From: Streptomyces albidochromogenes
Lineage (GTDB): Bacteria > Actinomycetota > Actinomycetes > Streptomycetales > Streptomycetaceae
Assembly (NCBI RefSeq): GCF_005981925.1
Contig: NZ_VBVX01000019.1
Location: 1 to 41,042, forward strand
Direction: 5' to 3'
DNA length: 41,042 nt
The notes under the pieces are model-generated. The model ran no database searches and was not told the origin of the DNA. It was given only the letters and a program-made list of their open reading frames with translations. Positions 15,534 to 23,388 of this stretch are shown here, piece by piece. Position 1 is the first letter of the stretch; each line of letters opens with the position of its first letter. The translations under genes and the position numbers were made by a program.

Positions 15534-16922
15534 CTACTCCGCTTCGAACCTGAGGTATCCGAGTCCGGGGTGCGCGCCGCGGTAGCCGTCGAGCAGCCGC
15601 CGCGCCACCCCGACCGAGTCGACGAGCGGGTGCAGGGCGAACGCCTTCACCGCTGCCCGCGCCGATCCGCTCTCCCCCGCTTCCAGTACGCACCGCTCCA
15701 CCGCCTTGACCGCGGCCACCAGGCCCGCCTCATGGCCGGTCAGCGGTGATACGGCGACGGGGCGCGCGCCGGTCGCGTCGACCAGGCACGGGACTTCGAC
15801 GACGGCTGCCTCGTCGAGCAGCGGCAACGGCACCGCGCCGTCGCTCCCGCCGAGGCCGTTGCGGACGTTGAGGATCAGCGTGGCGCGCTCGTCGCGGGCG
15901 ATCGCCCGCATCAGGGCGAGCGCGACGTACTCGTAGCCACCGGACTCCAGGTCGTCGGCGGCGCGCTCTCCCGCGCCCGCCGCCTCCCGGTTCTCCGCCA
16001 TGTACGTGGCCTCACGCTCGGCGCGCGTACGGTCCCACGCGGCCAGGGCGCCCGACGTACGGCCCGCCATGCCGTCGTAGAACCGCGCCTGCTGGTCGCG
16101 GAGGAAGGCGCCGCGGGTCTGGTTCGCCTCGCGGTAGGCGGTGACCGTCTCACGGTTGAAGTAGTAGTAGTGCAGGTACTCGTTGGGGACGGAGCCGAGC
16201 GAGCGCAGCCACGCGGCGCCGAAGAGCCTGCCCTCCTCGAACGACGTCAGCGCGCGCTCGTCGTCGAAGAGGGCCGGGAGCAGGTTCCCGCCGCCGGGTG
16301 CCTCGTCGTCGTACACGCCGCGCAGCCAGCCGAGGTGGTTGAGGCCGACGTAGTCGAGCCGCGCCGCCGCCGGGTCCGCGACGCCGAGCACCCGGGCGAC
16401 GCGCCGGCCGAGGCCCACCGGCGAGTCGCAGATGCCGATGACGCGGTCGCCGAGGTGGCGGGACATGGCCTCGGTGACCAGGCCGGCCGGGTTGGTGAAG
16501 TTGATGACCCACGCCTCGGGGGCGATCCGCGCCACCCGGCGAGCGATGTCGGCGGCGACCGGGACCGTGCGCAGCCCGTACGCGATGCCGCCGGCGCCGA
16601 CCGTCTCCTGGCCCAGGACACCCTCGGCCAGCGCGACGCGCTCGTCGGCGGCCCTGCCCTCCAGGCCGCCGACCCGGATGGCGGAGAAGACGAAGTCGGC
16701 GCCGCGCAGCGCCTCGTCGAGGTCGGTGGTCACGGTCACGGACGGCGCGTCCGCGACCCCGTCGGCCTGGTCGGCCAGGACCCGGGCGATCGCGGTGAGC
16801 CGCGCCCGGTCGAGGTCGTGCAGGGTGACCTGGGTGACGCGGCCCTCGGCGCGGTCGCGCAGGAGCGCGCCGTACACGAGGGGGACGCGGAAGCCGCCGC
16901 CGCCGAGAATCGTCAGACGCAT
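15534..16922 (-). CDS. GH4 6-phospho-beta-glucosidase
   Basis: A 462-residue glycoside hydrolase family 4 enzyme, which cleaves via NAD+ redox chemistry and a divalent metal. LTILGGGGFRVPLV (3-16) is the dinucleotide-binding loop, NFTNPAG sits at 141-147, and the metal ligands are C165 in ICDSPVG and H196 in GLNHLGW. The family members closest in pattern act on 6-phospho-beta-glucosides. No PTS permease is adjacent, so the sugar-phosphate source is unclear. ATG 16922 is preferred because it places the Rossmann loop at residue 3; the frame extends to 16970 inside the marP 3' end. The gene interrupts the conserved pairing of the EphE-like and MarP genes, suggesting insertion in this lineage. 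Confidence 0.9.
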   Translation of the reverse strand: MRLTILGGGGFRVPLVYGALLRDRAEGRVTQVTLHDLDRARLTAIARVLADQADGVADAPSVTVTTDLDEALRGADFVFSAIRVGGLEGRAADERVALAEGVLGQETVGAGGIAYGLRTVPVAADIARRVARIAPEAWVINFTNPAGLVTEAMSRHLGDRVIGICDSPVGLGRRVARVLGVADPAAARLDYVGLNHLGWLRGVYDDEAPGGGNLLPALFDDERALTSFEEGRLFGAAWLRSLGSVPNEYLHYYYFNRETVTAYREANQTRGAFLRDQQARFYDGMAGRTSGALAAWDRTRAEREATYMAENREAAGAGERAADDLESGGYEYVALALMRAIARDERATLILNVRNGLGGSDGAVPLPLLDEAAVVEVPCLVDATGARPVAVSPLTGHEAGLVAAVKAVERCVLEAGESGSARAAVKAFALHPLVDSVGVARRLLDGYRGAHPGLGYLRFEAE

Positions 16923-16957
16923 GTGCTTGTCCCCGCCGCCTCTTCGCAGCGCTCCGC

Positions 16958-18157
16958 TCAGAGCGCGCATCCCTCGCTGTCGACCTGCTGGTTGGCGGCG
17001 CGGCCGAGGCGGACGTCCTCCTGGACCTCGTCGGCCGTCAGGGCGTACCCCGTGTCGGCGTCGTCGAGGGACTTGGCGAAGACGACGCCGAAGACCTTGC
17101 CGTCGGGCGTCAGCAGCGGGCCGCCCGAATTGCCCTGACGGACGGTCGCGAAGAGCGAGTAGACGTCGCGCTGGACCGTGCCGCGGTGGTAGATGTCCGG
17201 GCCGTTGGCGTTGATCCGGCCGCGGACACGGGCGGACCGGACGTCGTACGCGCCGTTCTCCGGGAAGCCGGCGACGATGGCGCTGTCGCCGGTGCGGGCG
17301 TCGGCGTCCGTGAACTCCAGCGCCGGGGCGTCGAGGTCGGGGACGTCCAGTACGGCGATGTCGCGCTCCCAGTCGTAGAGCACCACGGTGGCGTCGTACC
17401 GGCGGCCCTCACCGCCTATCTGCACGGTGGGCTCGTCCACGCCGCCGACGACGTGCGCGTTGGTCATGACGCGGCGCTCGTCGAAGACGAAGCCGGTGCC
17501 TTCGAGGACCTTGCCGCAGCTCTGCGCCGTACCGACGACCTTCACGATGGACTTCTTGGCGCGGGCGGCGACGGGGCTGCCGGCGAGCGCCGGGTCGGGG
17601 GCCTTGACCTCGGTGATCGGCTCGTTGGAGAAGGGGCTGAAGACCTGCGGGAAGCCGTTCTGCGTGAGGACGGACCTGAAGTCCGTGAACCACATGTCCG
17701 CCTGCTCGGGCAGCACCCGCGAGACGCCGAGGAGCACCTTGGAGTTGCGGACCTCCTTGCCCAGCGTGGGCAGCGAGGTCTGCGCGAGCATGGAGCCGAT
17801 CAGCCAGGCGACCAGCAGCATCGCGACGACGTTGACCAGCGCGCCGCCCGAGGCGTCCAGGACGCGGGCGGGCGACCAGGTGATGTATCTGCGGAGCTTG
17901 TTCCCGAGGTGGGTGGTGAAGGCCTGCCCCACCGAAGCGCACACGATCACGACGATGACCGCGACGACGGCGGCCGTCGAGCTGACTTCCGAACCGTCGG
18001 TCAGCTGGTCCCACAGGAACGGCAGCAGGTAGACGGCGACGAGGCCGCCGCCCAGAAAGCCGATCACCGACAGGATGCCGACGACGAATCCCTGTCGGTA
18101 TCCGACGATCGCGAACCACACCGCCGCGACCAGCAACAAGATGTCCAGGACGTTCAC
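16958..18157 (-). CDS. marP: MarP-like periplasmic serine protease
   Basis: A 399-residue membrane protease. An N-terminal CvpA-like domain has four membrane helices (about 5-20, 26-46, 62-82, 103-127), then an extracytoplasmic trypsin-like domain (about 200-399). The catalytic triad is H235 (TNAHVV), D266 (ERDIAVL) and S344 (RQGNSGGPL), almost residue for residue as in Mycobacterium MarP. C214 and C397 match the disulfide that keeps MarP active under oxidative conditions. In mycobacteria MarP is needed for acid resistance and acts on a cell-wall hydrolase. It starts 12 bases after the Nudix gene, so the two form an operon, also as in mycobacteria. Confidence 0.92.
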   Translation of the reverse strand: MNVLDILLLVAAVWFAIVGYRQGFVVGILSVIGFLGGGLVAVYLLPFLWDQLTDGSEVSSTAAVVAVIVVIVCASVGQAFTTHLGNKLRRYITWSPARVLDASGGALVNVVAMLLVAWLIGSMLAQTSLPTLGKEVRNSKVLLGVSRVLPEQADMWFTDFRSVLTQNGFPQVFSPFSNEPITEVKAPDPALAGSPVAARAKKSIVKVVGTAQSCGKVLEGTGFVFDERRVMTNAHVVGGVDEPTVQIGGEGRRYDATVVLYDWERDIAVLDVPDLDAPALEFTDADARTGDSAIVAGFPENGAYDVRSARVRGRINANGPDIYHRGTVQRDVYSLFATVRQGNSGGPLLTPDGKVFGVVFAKSLDDADTGYALTADEVQEDVRLGRAANQQVDSEGCAL

Positions 18158-18169
18158 ATGGCCACCCTG

Positions 18170-18922
18170 TCACGCGTGCCAGTCGAGCGGGACCTGCCGG
18201 GAGCGGTCCCAGGGCCGCTCCCATCCCGCGTAGTGAAGGATCTTGTCGATCACGCCGGCCGTGAAACCCCAGACCAGAGCGGGTCCGACCAGGAACGCGG
18301 GGCCGCTGTGGCCGCGCGGGTGCACGCTCGTCACGCGGTGGGCCGGATCCGTGAGATCCGCCACGGGAATGGTGAACACGCTCGCCGTCTCGGCGGAGTC
18401 GACGACGCCGACCGGGCTCGGCTCGCGCCACCAGCCGAGGACCGGCGTCACGACGAAGTTGCTGACGGGGATGTAGAGGCGGGGCAGTACGCCGAAGATC
18501 TGGACACCGGAGGGATCGAGGCCGGTCTCCTCCTCGGCCTCGCGGAGCGCGGCGCGCAGGGGGCCCGTGGTCTGCGGATCACCGTCGGCGGGGTCGAGGG
18601 CGCCACCGGGGAAGCTGAGCTGGCCCGCGTGCGAACGCAGGCTCCCGGCCCGCTCCATGAGGAGCAGTTCGGGCCCCTTCTCCCCCTCGCCGAAGAGGAT
18701 CAGGACGGCCGACTGGCGCCCGGCGCCACTCTCCGGCGGCAGGAAGCGGCTGAGCTGCTCGGGGCGTACGGACCGGGCGACCTCGGCCACCGGGCCGAGC
18801 CAGGCGGGCAGCCCCCGGCTCGTCACGTCGACTTCGGCAAGGCCGGCCGCCTCGGCCGTCCGGGCCGCCCCGGACGGCGCGGCCGCCCGGCCGCCGTCGT
18901 ATCTCTCGCTCCCACGCGTCAT
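18170..18922 (-). CDS. Nudix hydrolase, CoA pyrophosphatase type
   Basis: A 250-residue Nudix protein. The Nudix box spans GGALDPADGD to LREAEEETGLDPS, and the upstream SFPGG and downstream LPRLYIPVSNFVVTPV segments are those of the NUDT8/CoA-pyrophosphatase (UPF0035) group, which splits CoA and its derivatives to 3'-phospho-AMP and phosphopantetheine. ATG 18922 has GGGGG about six bases upstream; an in-frame GTG at 18940 is possible. It pairs with marP, as in the mycobacterial order. The 124 bases between this gene and nth hold nothing recognisable; mycobacteria have a thioredoxin-like gene there, missing here. Confidence 0.87.
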   Translation of the reverse strand: MTRGSERYDGGRAAAPSGAARTAEAAGLAEVDVTSRGLPAWLGPVAEVARSVRPEQLSRFLPPESGAGRQSAVLILFGEGEKGPELLLMERAGSLRSHAGQLSFPGGALDPADGDPQTTGPLRAALREAEEETGLDPSGVQIFGVLPRLYIPVSNFVVTPVLGWWREPSPVGVVDSAETASVFTIPVADLTDPAHRVTSVHPRGHSGPAFLVGPALVWGFTAGVIDKILHYAGWERPWDRSRQVPLDWHA

Positions 18923-19046
18923 AGGCACCCCCGTCGTCACAACGCCCGAACCGGGCCCGTTCGTTCCGCGCGGTCGCGCGCACCCGCCACCCGGCCCGCC
19001 GCTCTTCTCGCCACCTCGCCCGCCGTGCGACCCCTCACCCGGCCCG

Positions 19047-19970
19047 TCACTCGGCGGCTCCCAACGTCGGCGCGGGCTTGCCGGGATAGTCCGGCGGGGG
19101 CTTCAGGCGCTGCCCCGGGTGGCCGCCCATCTCGTATTTCAGCAGCTTCTTGGCCTTCTCCGGGTCCGTCTCGCCCTCGCCGTACGACGGACACAGATCC
19201 GCGATCGGGCAGGCGCCGCAGGCCGGCTTGCGGGAGTGGCAGACGCGGCGGCCGTGGAAGATGATCCGGTGCGAGAGCATCGTCCACTCGCTCTTGGGGA
19301 AGATCGCGGCGATGTCCGCCTCGACCTTCTCCGGGTCCTCGTGCTCGGTCCACTTCCAGCGCCGCACGAGCCTGCCGAAGTGCGTGTCGACGGTCAGGCC
19401 GGGGACCCCGAAGGCATTGCCGAGGACCACGTTGGCGGTCTTGCGGCCGACGCCGGGCAGCGTGACGAGGTCCTTGAGACGGCCGGGCACCTCGCCGCCG
19501 AAATCGTCCCTGAGCGCGGCGGAGAGGCCGAGCAGGGACCGGGCCTTGGCGCGGAAGAAGCCGGTCGGCCGGATCAGCTGCTCCAGCACCTCGGGGTCCG
19601 CCGCGGCCATGTCCTCGGGCGTGGGGTACGCGGCGAAGAGGGCCGGGGTGGTCTGGTTGACCCGCAGGTCCGTGGTCTGGGCCGAGAGGACCGTGGCGAC
19701 CAGCAGCTCGAAGGGATTCTCGAAGTCGAGCTCCGGATGGGCATACGGGTAGACCTCGGCCAGCTCACGGTTCGTCCGCCGGGCGCGGCGGACCATGGCC
19801 AGCCGCGACTCGGGCTTCCCGGGCTTCGCCCCCGCCCCGGACTTGGACCTTTTCACCCCATTCGCGGCATTCTCAACTTGAGCCGGGACCTGTTCGCCCA
19901 CAGCGGAATTACGGCCTTCAGTCACCTGTCCGGCCCCCTCGGGCTCCACTCTCACCGGCGATTTGGACAC
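19047..19970 (-). CDS. nth: Endonuclease III
   Basis: A 307-residue DNA glycosylase/AP lyase for oxidised pyrimidines in base-excision repair. The helix-hairpin-helix [12 protein letters not shown] carries catalytic K177, VDTH carries D195, and C244-x6-C251-x2-C254-x5-C260 binds the [4Fe-4S] cluster. The catalytic core begins near residue 60. The first 60 residues are a polar, low-complexity extension (Lys, Gly, Ala) absent from E. coli Nth but usual in Streptomyces. A later start would still leave a full enzyme. It is divergent from crp across 185 bases, as in mycobacteria. Confidence 0.93.
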   Translation of the reverse strand: MSKSPVRVEPEGAGQVTEGRNSAVGEQVPAQVENAANGVKRSKSGAGAKPGKPESRLAMVRRARRTNRELAEVYPYAHPELDFENPFELLVATVLSAQTTDLRVNQTTPALFAAYPTPEDMAAADPEVLEQLIRPTGFFRAKARSLLGLSAALRDDFGGEVPGRLKDLVTLPGVGRKTANVVLGNAFGVPGLTVDTHFGRLVRRWKWTEHEDPEKVEADIAAIFPKSEWTMLSHRIIFHGRRVCHSRKPACGACPIADLCPSYGEGETDPEKAKKLLKYEMGGHPGQRLKPPPDYPGKPAPTLGAAE

Positions 19971-20073
19971 CCGGCCAGCCTAAAGCCCGGCACTGACATC
20001 CGCCCCGGTCACAGGCAATTGCCAACCCAATCGGCCCCCTGCCGCACGGTCGGGCACGCCGGTACGTCAAACT

Positions 20074-20089
20074 TGTGATTGATCGCACT
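20074..20089 (+). promoter_or_regulatory. Crp-type site upstream of crp
   Basis: TGTGA-TTGATC-GCACT has the 5-6-5 layout of a CRP box (consensus TGTGA-N6-TCACA) and fits the Streptomyces form GTG-N6-xNCAC except for one base. It lies 67 bases before the crp start codon and may also affect divergent nth. Autoregulation is a reasonable inference. Confidence 0.5.
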
Positions 20090-20155
20090 GTTTTACCGTC
20101 CGGCATCATGGAGACCACGGTTCCCGTGATGAGCAGGTCGACAAGGAGAGAACTC

Positions 20156-20830
20156 GTGGACGACGTTCTGCGGCGCGCCCCGCTCTTCGCGGCGCTCGAT
20201 GACGAGCAGGCCGCGGAGCTCCGCGCCTCGATGAGTGAGGTGACGCTCGCTCGCGGCGACGCCCTCTTCCACGAGGGCGACCCCGGCGACCGCCTGTACG
20301 TGGTCACCGAGGGCAAGGTGAAGCTGCACCGCACCTCCCCCGACGGCCGCGAGAACATGCTGGCCGTCCTCGGACCCGGCGAGCTGATCGGTGAGCTGTC
20401 GCTCTTCGACCCGGGCCCGCGCACCGCCACCGCCACCGCCCTCACGGAGGTCAAGCTGCTCGGCCTCGGCCACGGCGACCTCCAGCCCTGGCTGAACGCC
20501 CGCCCGGAGGTGGCCACGGCCCTCCTGCGCGCGGTCGCCCGCCGGCTGCGCAAAACCAACGACCAGATGTCCGACCTGGTCTTCTCCGACGTGCCGGGCC
20601 GTGTCGCCCGCGCGCTCCTCGACCTGTCGCGCCGGTTCGGCGTGCAGTCCGAGGAGGGCATCCACGTCGTGCACGACCTGACGCAGGAGGAGCTGGCCCA
20701 GCTGGTCGGCGCGTCCCGCGAGACGGTCAACAAGGCCCTCGCGGACTTCGCGGGCCGCGGCTGGCTGCGCCTGGAGGCGCGGGCAGTGATCCTGCTGGAC
20801 GTGGAGCGCCTCGCGAAGCGCTCCCGCTAG
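20156..20830 (+). CDS. crp: cAMP receptor protein Crp
   Basis: A 224-residue CRP/FNR-family regulator, the length I recall for S. coelicolor Crp (SCO3571), where it governs germination, growth and secondary metabolism. The cyclic-nucleotide domain (about 1-115) includes HEGDPGDRLYVVTEGKVKLH and the phosphate-binding segment GPGELIGELSLFDPGPRTATATA. The dimer helix follows, then the winged-helix domain with TQEELAQLVGASRETVNKAL as the recognition helix-turn-helix. GTG 20156 follows AAGGAGAG with seven bases between; the upstream ATGs at 20108 and 20129 and the GTG at 20075 fall in the promoter. The gene is single and ends in a bidirectional hairpin. Confidence 0.95.
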   Translation: MDDVLRRAPLFAALDDEQAAELRASMSEVTLARGDALFHEGDPGDRLYVVTEGKVKLHRTSPDGRENMLAVLGPGELIGELSLFDPGPRTATATALTEVKLLGLGHGDLQPWLNARPEVATALLRAVARRLRKTNDQMSDLVFSDVPGRVARALLDLSRRFGVQSEEGIHVVHDLTQEELAQLVGASRETVNKALADFAGRGWLRLEARAVILLDVERLAKRSR

Positions 20831-20850
20831 GACGACCCCGCTACGACGCC

Positions 20851-20884
20851 GGAAGGGCCGCCCCCTCGTGGGGCCAGCCCTTCC
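20851..20884. terminator. Bidirectional terminator between crp and MBL gene
   Basis: GGAAGGGC (20851-20858) pairs with GCCCTTCC (20877-20884), and inside it CCCC (20862-20865) pairs with GGGG (20870-20873) around TCGT. It serves two convergent genes whose stops are 58 bases apart. Confidence 0.8.
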
Positions 20885-20888
20885 GCCG

Positions 20889-21719
20889 TCAGATCAGGCC
20901 GTGGTCCCGCAGGTACTCCAGCTGCGCCCGCACCGACAGCTCGGCCGCCGGCCACAGGGAGCGGTCCACGTCCGCGTACACATGGGCGACGACCTCCGGC
21001 GCGCTCGCGTACCCGTTCTCGACCGCCGTCTCGACCTGCGCGAGGCGGTTCGCCCGGTGCGCCAGGTAGTACTCGACCGCGCCCTGCGCGTCCTCCAGGA
21101 CCGGCCCGTGGCCCGGCAGCACGGTGTGCACGCCGTCGTCGACCGTCAGCGAACGCAGCCGCCGCAGCGAGTCGAGGTAGTCGCCGAGCCGCCCGTCCGG
21201 GTGGGCCACCAGCGTCGTGCCGCGCCCCAGGACCGTGTCGCCCGTCAGTACGGCCCGGTCGGCGGGCAGGTGGAAGCAGAGCGAGTCGGCGGTGTGGCCG
21301 GGCGTCGGCACCACGCGCAGCTCCAGGCCCCCGGTGGTGATGACGTCCCCCGCCGCCAGCCCCTCGTCCCCGAGCCGCAGCGCCGGATCGAGGGCCCGTA
21401 CGGACGTACGCGTCAGCTCGGCGAAGCGCCCCGCGCCCTCCGCGTGGTCGGGGTGCCCGTGCGTCAGCAGGGTCAGCGCGACGCGCCTGCCCGCCCTCTC
21501 CGCGGTGTCGATCACCGCCCGCAGGTGTACGTCGTCGAGCGGCCCCGGATCGATGACGACCGCCAGGTCCGAGTCCGGCTCGCAGACGATCCAGGTGTTG
21601 GTGCCGTCCAGGGTCATCGGGGAGGGGTTCGGGGCGAGGACGTTCACGGCGCGGTCGGTGGCCGGCCCGGAGAGCACTCCGCCCCGGGGCTGCCCGGGCA
21701 GCGCGGCTGCGTCGGTCAT
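20889..21719 (-). CDS. MBL-fold metallohydrolase (LACTB2-like)
   Basis: A 276-residue metallo-beta-lactamase-fold protein. LLTHGHPDHAEGA gives the HxHxDH zinc motif (H87, H89, D91, H92); VPTPGHTADSLCF and LTGDTVLG supply the next His and the bridging Asp; LPGHGP supplies the last His. The C-terminal helical part with HRANRLAQVE is typical of the LACTB2/RNase-like hydrolase group. The actual substrate (RNA or a small ester) cannot be told. It overlaps the Nudix gene upstream by 4 bases (ATGA), so the two are co-translated. The crp-MBL neighbourhood is the same in mycobacteria (Rv3676-Rv3677c). Confidence 0.88.
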   Translation of the reverse strand: MTDAAALPGQPRGGVLSGPATDRAVNVLAPNPSPMTLDGTNTWIVCEPDSDLAVVIDPGPLDDVHLRAVIDTAERAGRRVALTLLTHGHPDHAEGAGRFAELTRTSVRALDPALRLGDEGLAAGDVITTGGLELRVVPTPGHTADSLCFHLPADRAVLTGDTVLGRGTTLVAHPDGRLGDYLDSLRRLRSLTVDDGVHTVLPGHGPVLEDAQGAVEYYLAHRANRLAQVETAVENGYASAPEVVAHVYADVDRSLWPAAELSVRAQLEYLRDHGLI

Positions 21720-22582
21720 GCGACACCTCCCGTCCCGACGCGCTTCGTGAACTCATCGTGCCCCGGCCAGCTCAGAACCACCTCGTCGCCCTCCAGGCGC
21801 GCCTGCGCCAGGACCGGCGTCATGTCCTGCTCCGCCGCGCCCGCGAGCGCCTGGGCGGCCGTGGCGTACGGCTGGAGCGTCCGCAGCGTGGAGATCGTCG
21901 GCGGCATCATCAGCAGCTCACCCCTGTCGTAGCCGGCGGCGGCCTCGGAGGGACTGGTCCACACCGTACGGTCCGCCTCCGTGGAGGCGTTGCGGGTCCG
22001 CTGGCCGGCCGGCAGCGCGGCGACGAAGAACCACGTGTCGTACCGCTTCGGCTCGAACTCGGGGGTGATCCAGCGCGCCCACGCGCCCAGCAGGTCGGAG
22101 CGCAGCACCAGCGACCGCCGCTGGAGGAAGTCCGCGAAGGACAGCTCCCTGGCGACCAGGGCTTGCCGGTCCGCCTCCCAGTCGTCCCCGGTGGTGTCAC
22201 CGACCACCGTGCCGGCCGTCGGTCCGGCGAGCAGCACGCCGGCCTCCTCGTACGTCTCGCGCACCGCCGCGCACACGATGGCCTGCGCCGACGCCGGGTC
22301 CACACCGAGGCGAAGGGCCCAGTCGCCGAGGGACGGGCCCGCCCAGCCCACCTGGTGGTCGTCGTCGCGCGGGTCGACGCCGCCGCCCGGATACGCGTAC
22401 GCGCCCCCGGCGAAGGCCATGGAGGCGCGTCTGCGCAGCATGTGCACGGTGGGACCGCCGGCCGTGTCCCGCAGGAGCATGACGGTGGCGGCCCGCTTGG
22501 GGGGCGCGACCGTCAGCTCGCCACGGGCGAGAGCGCGGATCCGGTCCGGCCACTCGGGCGGGTACCACTGACCATTGGACAT
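21716..22582 (-). CDS. Nudix hydrolase (NUDT19-like)
   Basis: A 288-residue Nudix-fold protein. The Nudix box is split: PGGGVDPRDDD at 65-75, then an insertion of about 30 residues, then CAAVRETYEEAGVLL at 104-118. This extended form is that of the NUDT7/NUDT19 acyl-CoA-type hydrolases, which act on CoA esters, though members with other substrates exist. FAGGAYAYPGGG and the late WITPEFEPKRYDTWFF support the group. TAGCCT six bases before ATG 22582 suggests a leaderless message, which would then run through the coupled MBL gene. The 108 bases upstream to ridA hold only this promoter. Confidence 0.85.
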   Translation of the reverse strand: MSNGQWYPPEWPDRIRALARGELTVAPPKRAATVMLLRDTAGGPTVHMLRRRASMAFAGGAYAYPGGGVDPRDDDHQVGWAGPSLGDWALRLGVDPASAQAIVCAAVRETYEEAGVLLAGPTAGTVVGDTTGDDWEADRQALVARELSFADFLQRRSLVLRSDLLGAWARWITPEFEPKRYDTWFFVAALPAGQRTRNASTEADRTVWTSPSEAAAGYDRGELLMMPPTISTLRTLQPYATAAQALAGAAEQDMTPVLAQARLEGDEVVLSWPGHDEFTKRVGTGGVA

Positions 22583-22588
22583 GGCCGG

Positions 22589-22594
22589 AGGCTA
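22589..22594 (-). promoter_or_regulatory. -10 of leaderless Nudix gene
   Basis: Minus-strand TAGCCT is followed by exactly six bases and the ATG at 22582. A TCGAAC 17 bases further upstream is a weak -35 candidate. Confidence 0.5.
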
Positions 22595-22690
22595 TCCGCT
22601 CCCGGTCGGATGTTCGAGAGCACCAGGTCCGGAGGCCGGGCCACGACCACGGGCCGGCGGACCGGGCCGGCGAAGGCCGGCTCGACGGCG

Positions 22691-23161
22691 TCAGGCGGAG
22701 GTGAGCTCGACCTGGATCTCGACCTCGACCGGCGCGTCCAGCGGCAGCACGGTCACGCCGACCGCGCTGCGCGCGTGCACGCCCTTGTCGCCGAGGACCG
22801 CGCCCAGCAGCTCGCTCGCTCCGTTGATCACGGCCGGCTGGCCGGTGAAGTCGGCGGCGGAGGCGACGAAGCCGACGACCTTCACGACACGCGCGACGCG
22901 GTCGAGGTCACCGGCGACGGACTTGACGGCGGCCAGCGCGTTCAGCGCGCACGTACGCGCCAGGTTCTTCGCCTCTTCCGGCGTGACCTCCGCACCGACC
23001 TTGCCGGTGCACGGCAGCTTGCCCTCCACCATCGGGAGCTGGCCCGAGGTGAAGACGTACACGCCGGACTGCACGGCCGGCTGGTACGCGGCGAGCGGAG
23101 GGACAACCTCCGGAAGCGTCAGGCCGAGCTCGGCGAGCTTCGCCTCGACCACACCGGTCAT
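22691..23161 (-). CDS. RidA (YjgF/UK114) family protein
   Basis: A 156-residue protein of the RidA/YjgF family, in the longer subgroup (classical RidA is about 130 residues). VYVFTSGQLPM and HARSAVGVTVLPLDAPVEVEIQVEL match the family; the Arg in HARSAV sits where RidA has its substrate-binding Arg. RidA proteins hydrolyse reactive enamine/imine intermediates from pyridoxal enzymes, though not all subgroups do. Start ATG 23161 overlaps the stop of the 53-residue gene by 4 bases. Its place beside the BagAB-like ATPases and WblA repeats the mycobacterial order (Rv3678c). Confidence 0.88.
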   Translation of the reverse strand: MTGVVEAKLAELGLTLPEVVPPLAAYQPAVQSGVYVFTSGQLPMVEGKLPCTGKVGAEVTPEEAKNLARTCALNALAAVKSVAGDLDRVARVVKVVGFVASAADFTGQPAVINGASELLGAVLGDKGVHARSAVGVTVLPLDAPVEVEIQVELTSA

Positions 23162-23319
23162 GCCTGCTTCTCCCGCTTCAGGTAGGCCACCAGCTGCTCG
23201 GGGTTGTTCGGCCCGGGCACGACCTGGACGAGCTCCCAGCCGTCCTCGCCCCAGGTGTCCAGGATCTGCTTGGTCGCGTGCACGAGAAGGGGCACGGTCG
23301 AGTATTCCCACTTGGTCAT
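23158..23319 (-). CDS. DUF4177-like 53-residue protein
   Basis: A short protein beginning MTKWEYSTVPLLVHATKQ and containing TWGEDGWELVQVV. The pattern W-E-Y at the start and the GWELV core are those of the DUF4177 family, whose function is unknown. It leads the two-gene unit with ridA, overlapping it by 4 bases. TACAGT six bases before the ATG marks a leaderless promoter. It shares a 69-base divergent spacer with the ATPase pair. The gene is short but well supported by coupling and promoter. Confidence 0.8.
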   Translation of the reverse strand: MTKWEYSTVPLLVHATKQILDTWGEDGWELVQVVPGPNNPEQLVAYLKREKQA

Positions 23320-23325
23320 ACGGCG

Positions 23326-23331
23326 ACTGTA
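23326..23331 (-). promoter_or_regulatory. -10 of DUF4177-ridA unit
   Basis: Minus-strand TACAGT (TANNNT) followed by six bases and ATG 23319; no ribosome site lies between, so the transcript is likely leaderless. Confidence 0.55.
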
Positions 23332-23376
23332 GTGCCTGCCACAGACACCTCCTGCGTAGCCCGGGCGCCGACTGGT

Positions 23377-23382
23377 TAGGCT
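23377..23382 (+). promoter_or_regulatory. -10 of ATPase pair
   Basis: TAGGCT followed by six bases and GTG 23389. It stands 45 bases from the opposing TACAGT, a head-to-head pair of leaderless promoters. Confidence 0.55.
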
Positions 23383-23388
23383 CAGGAC

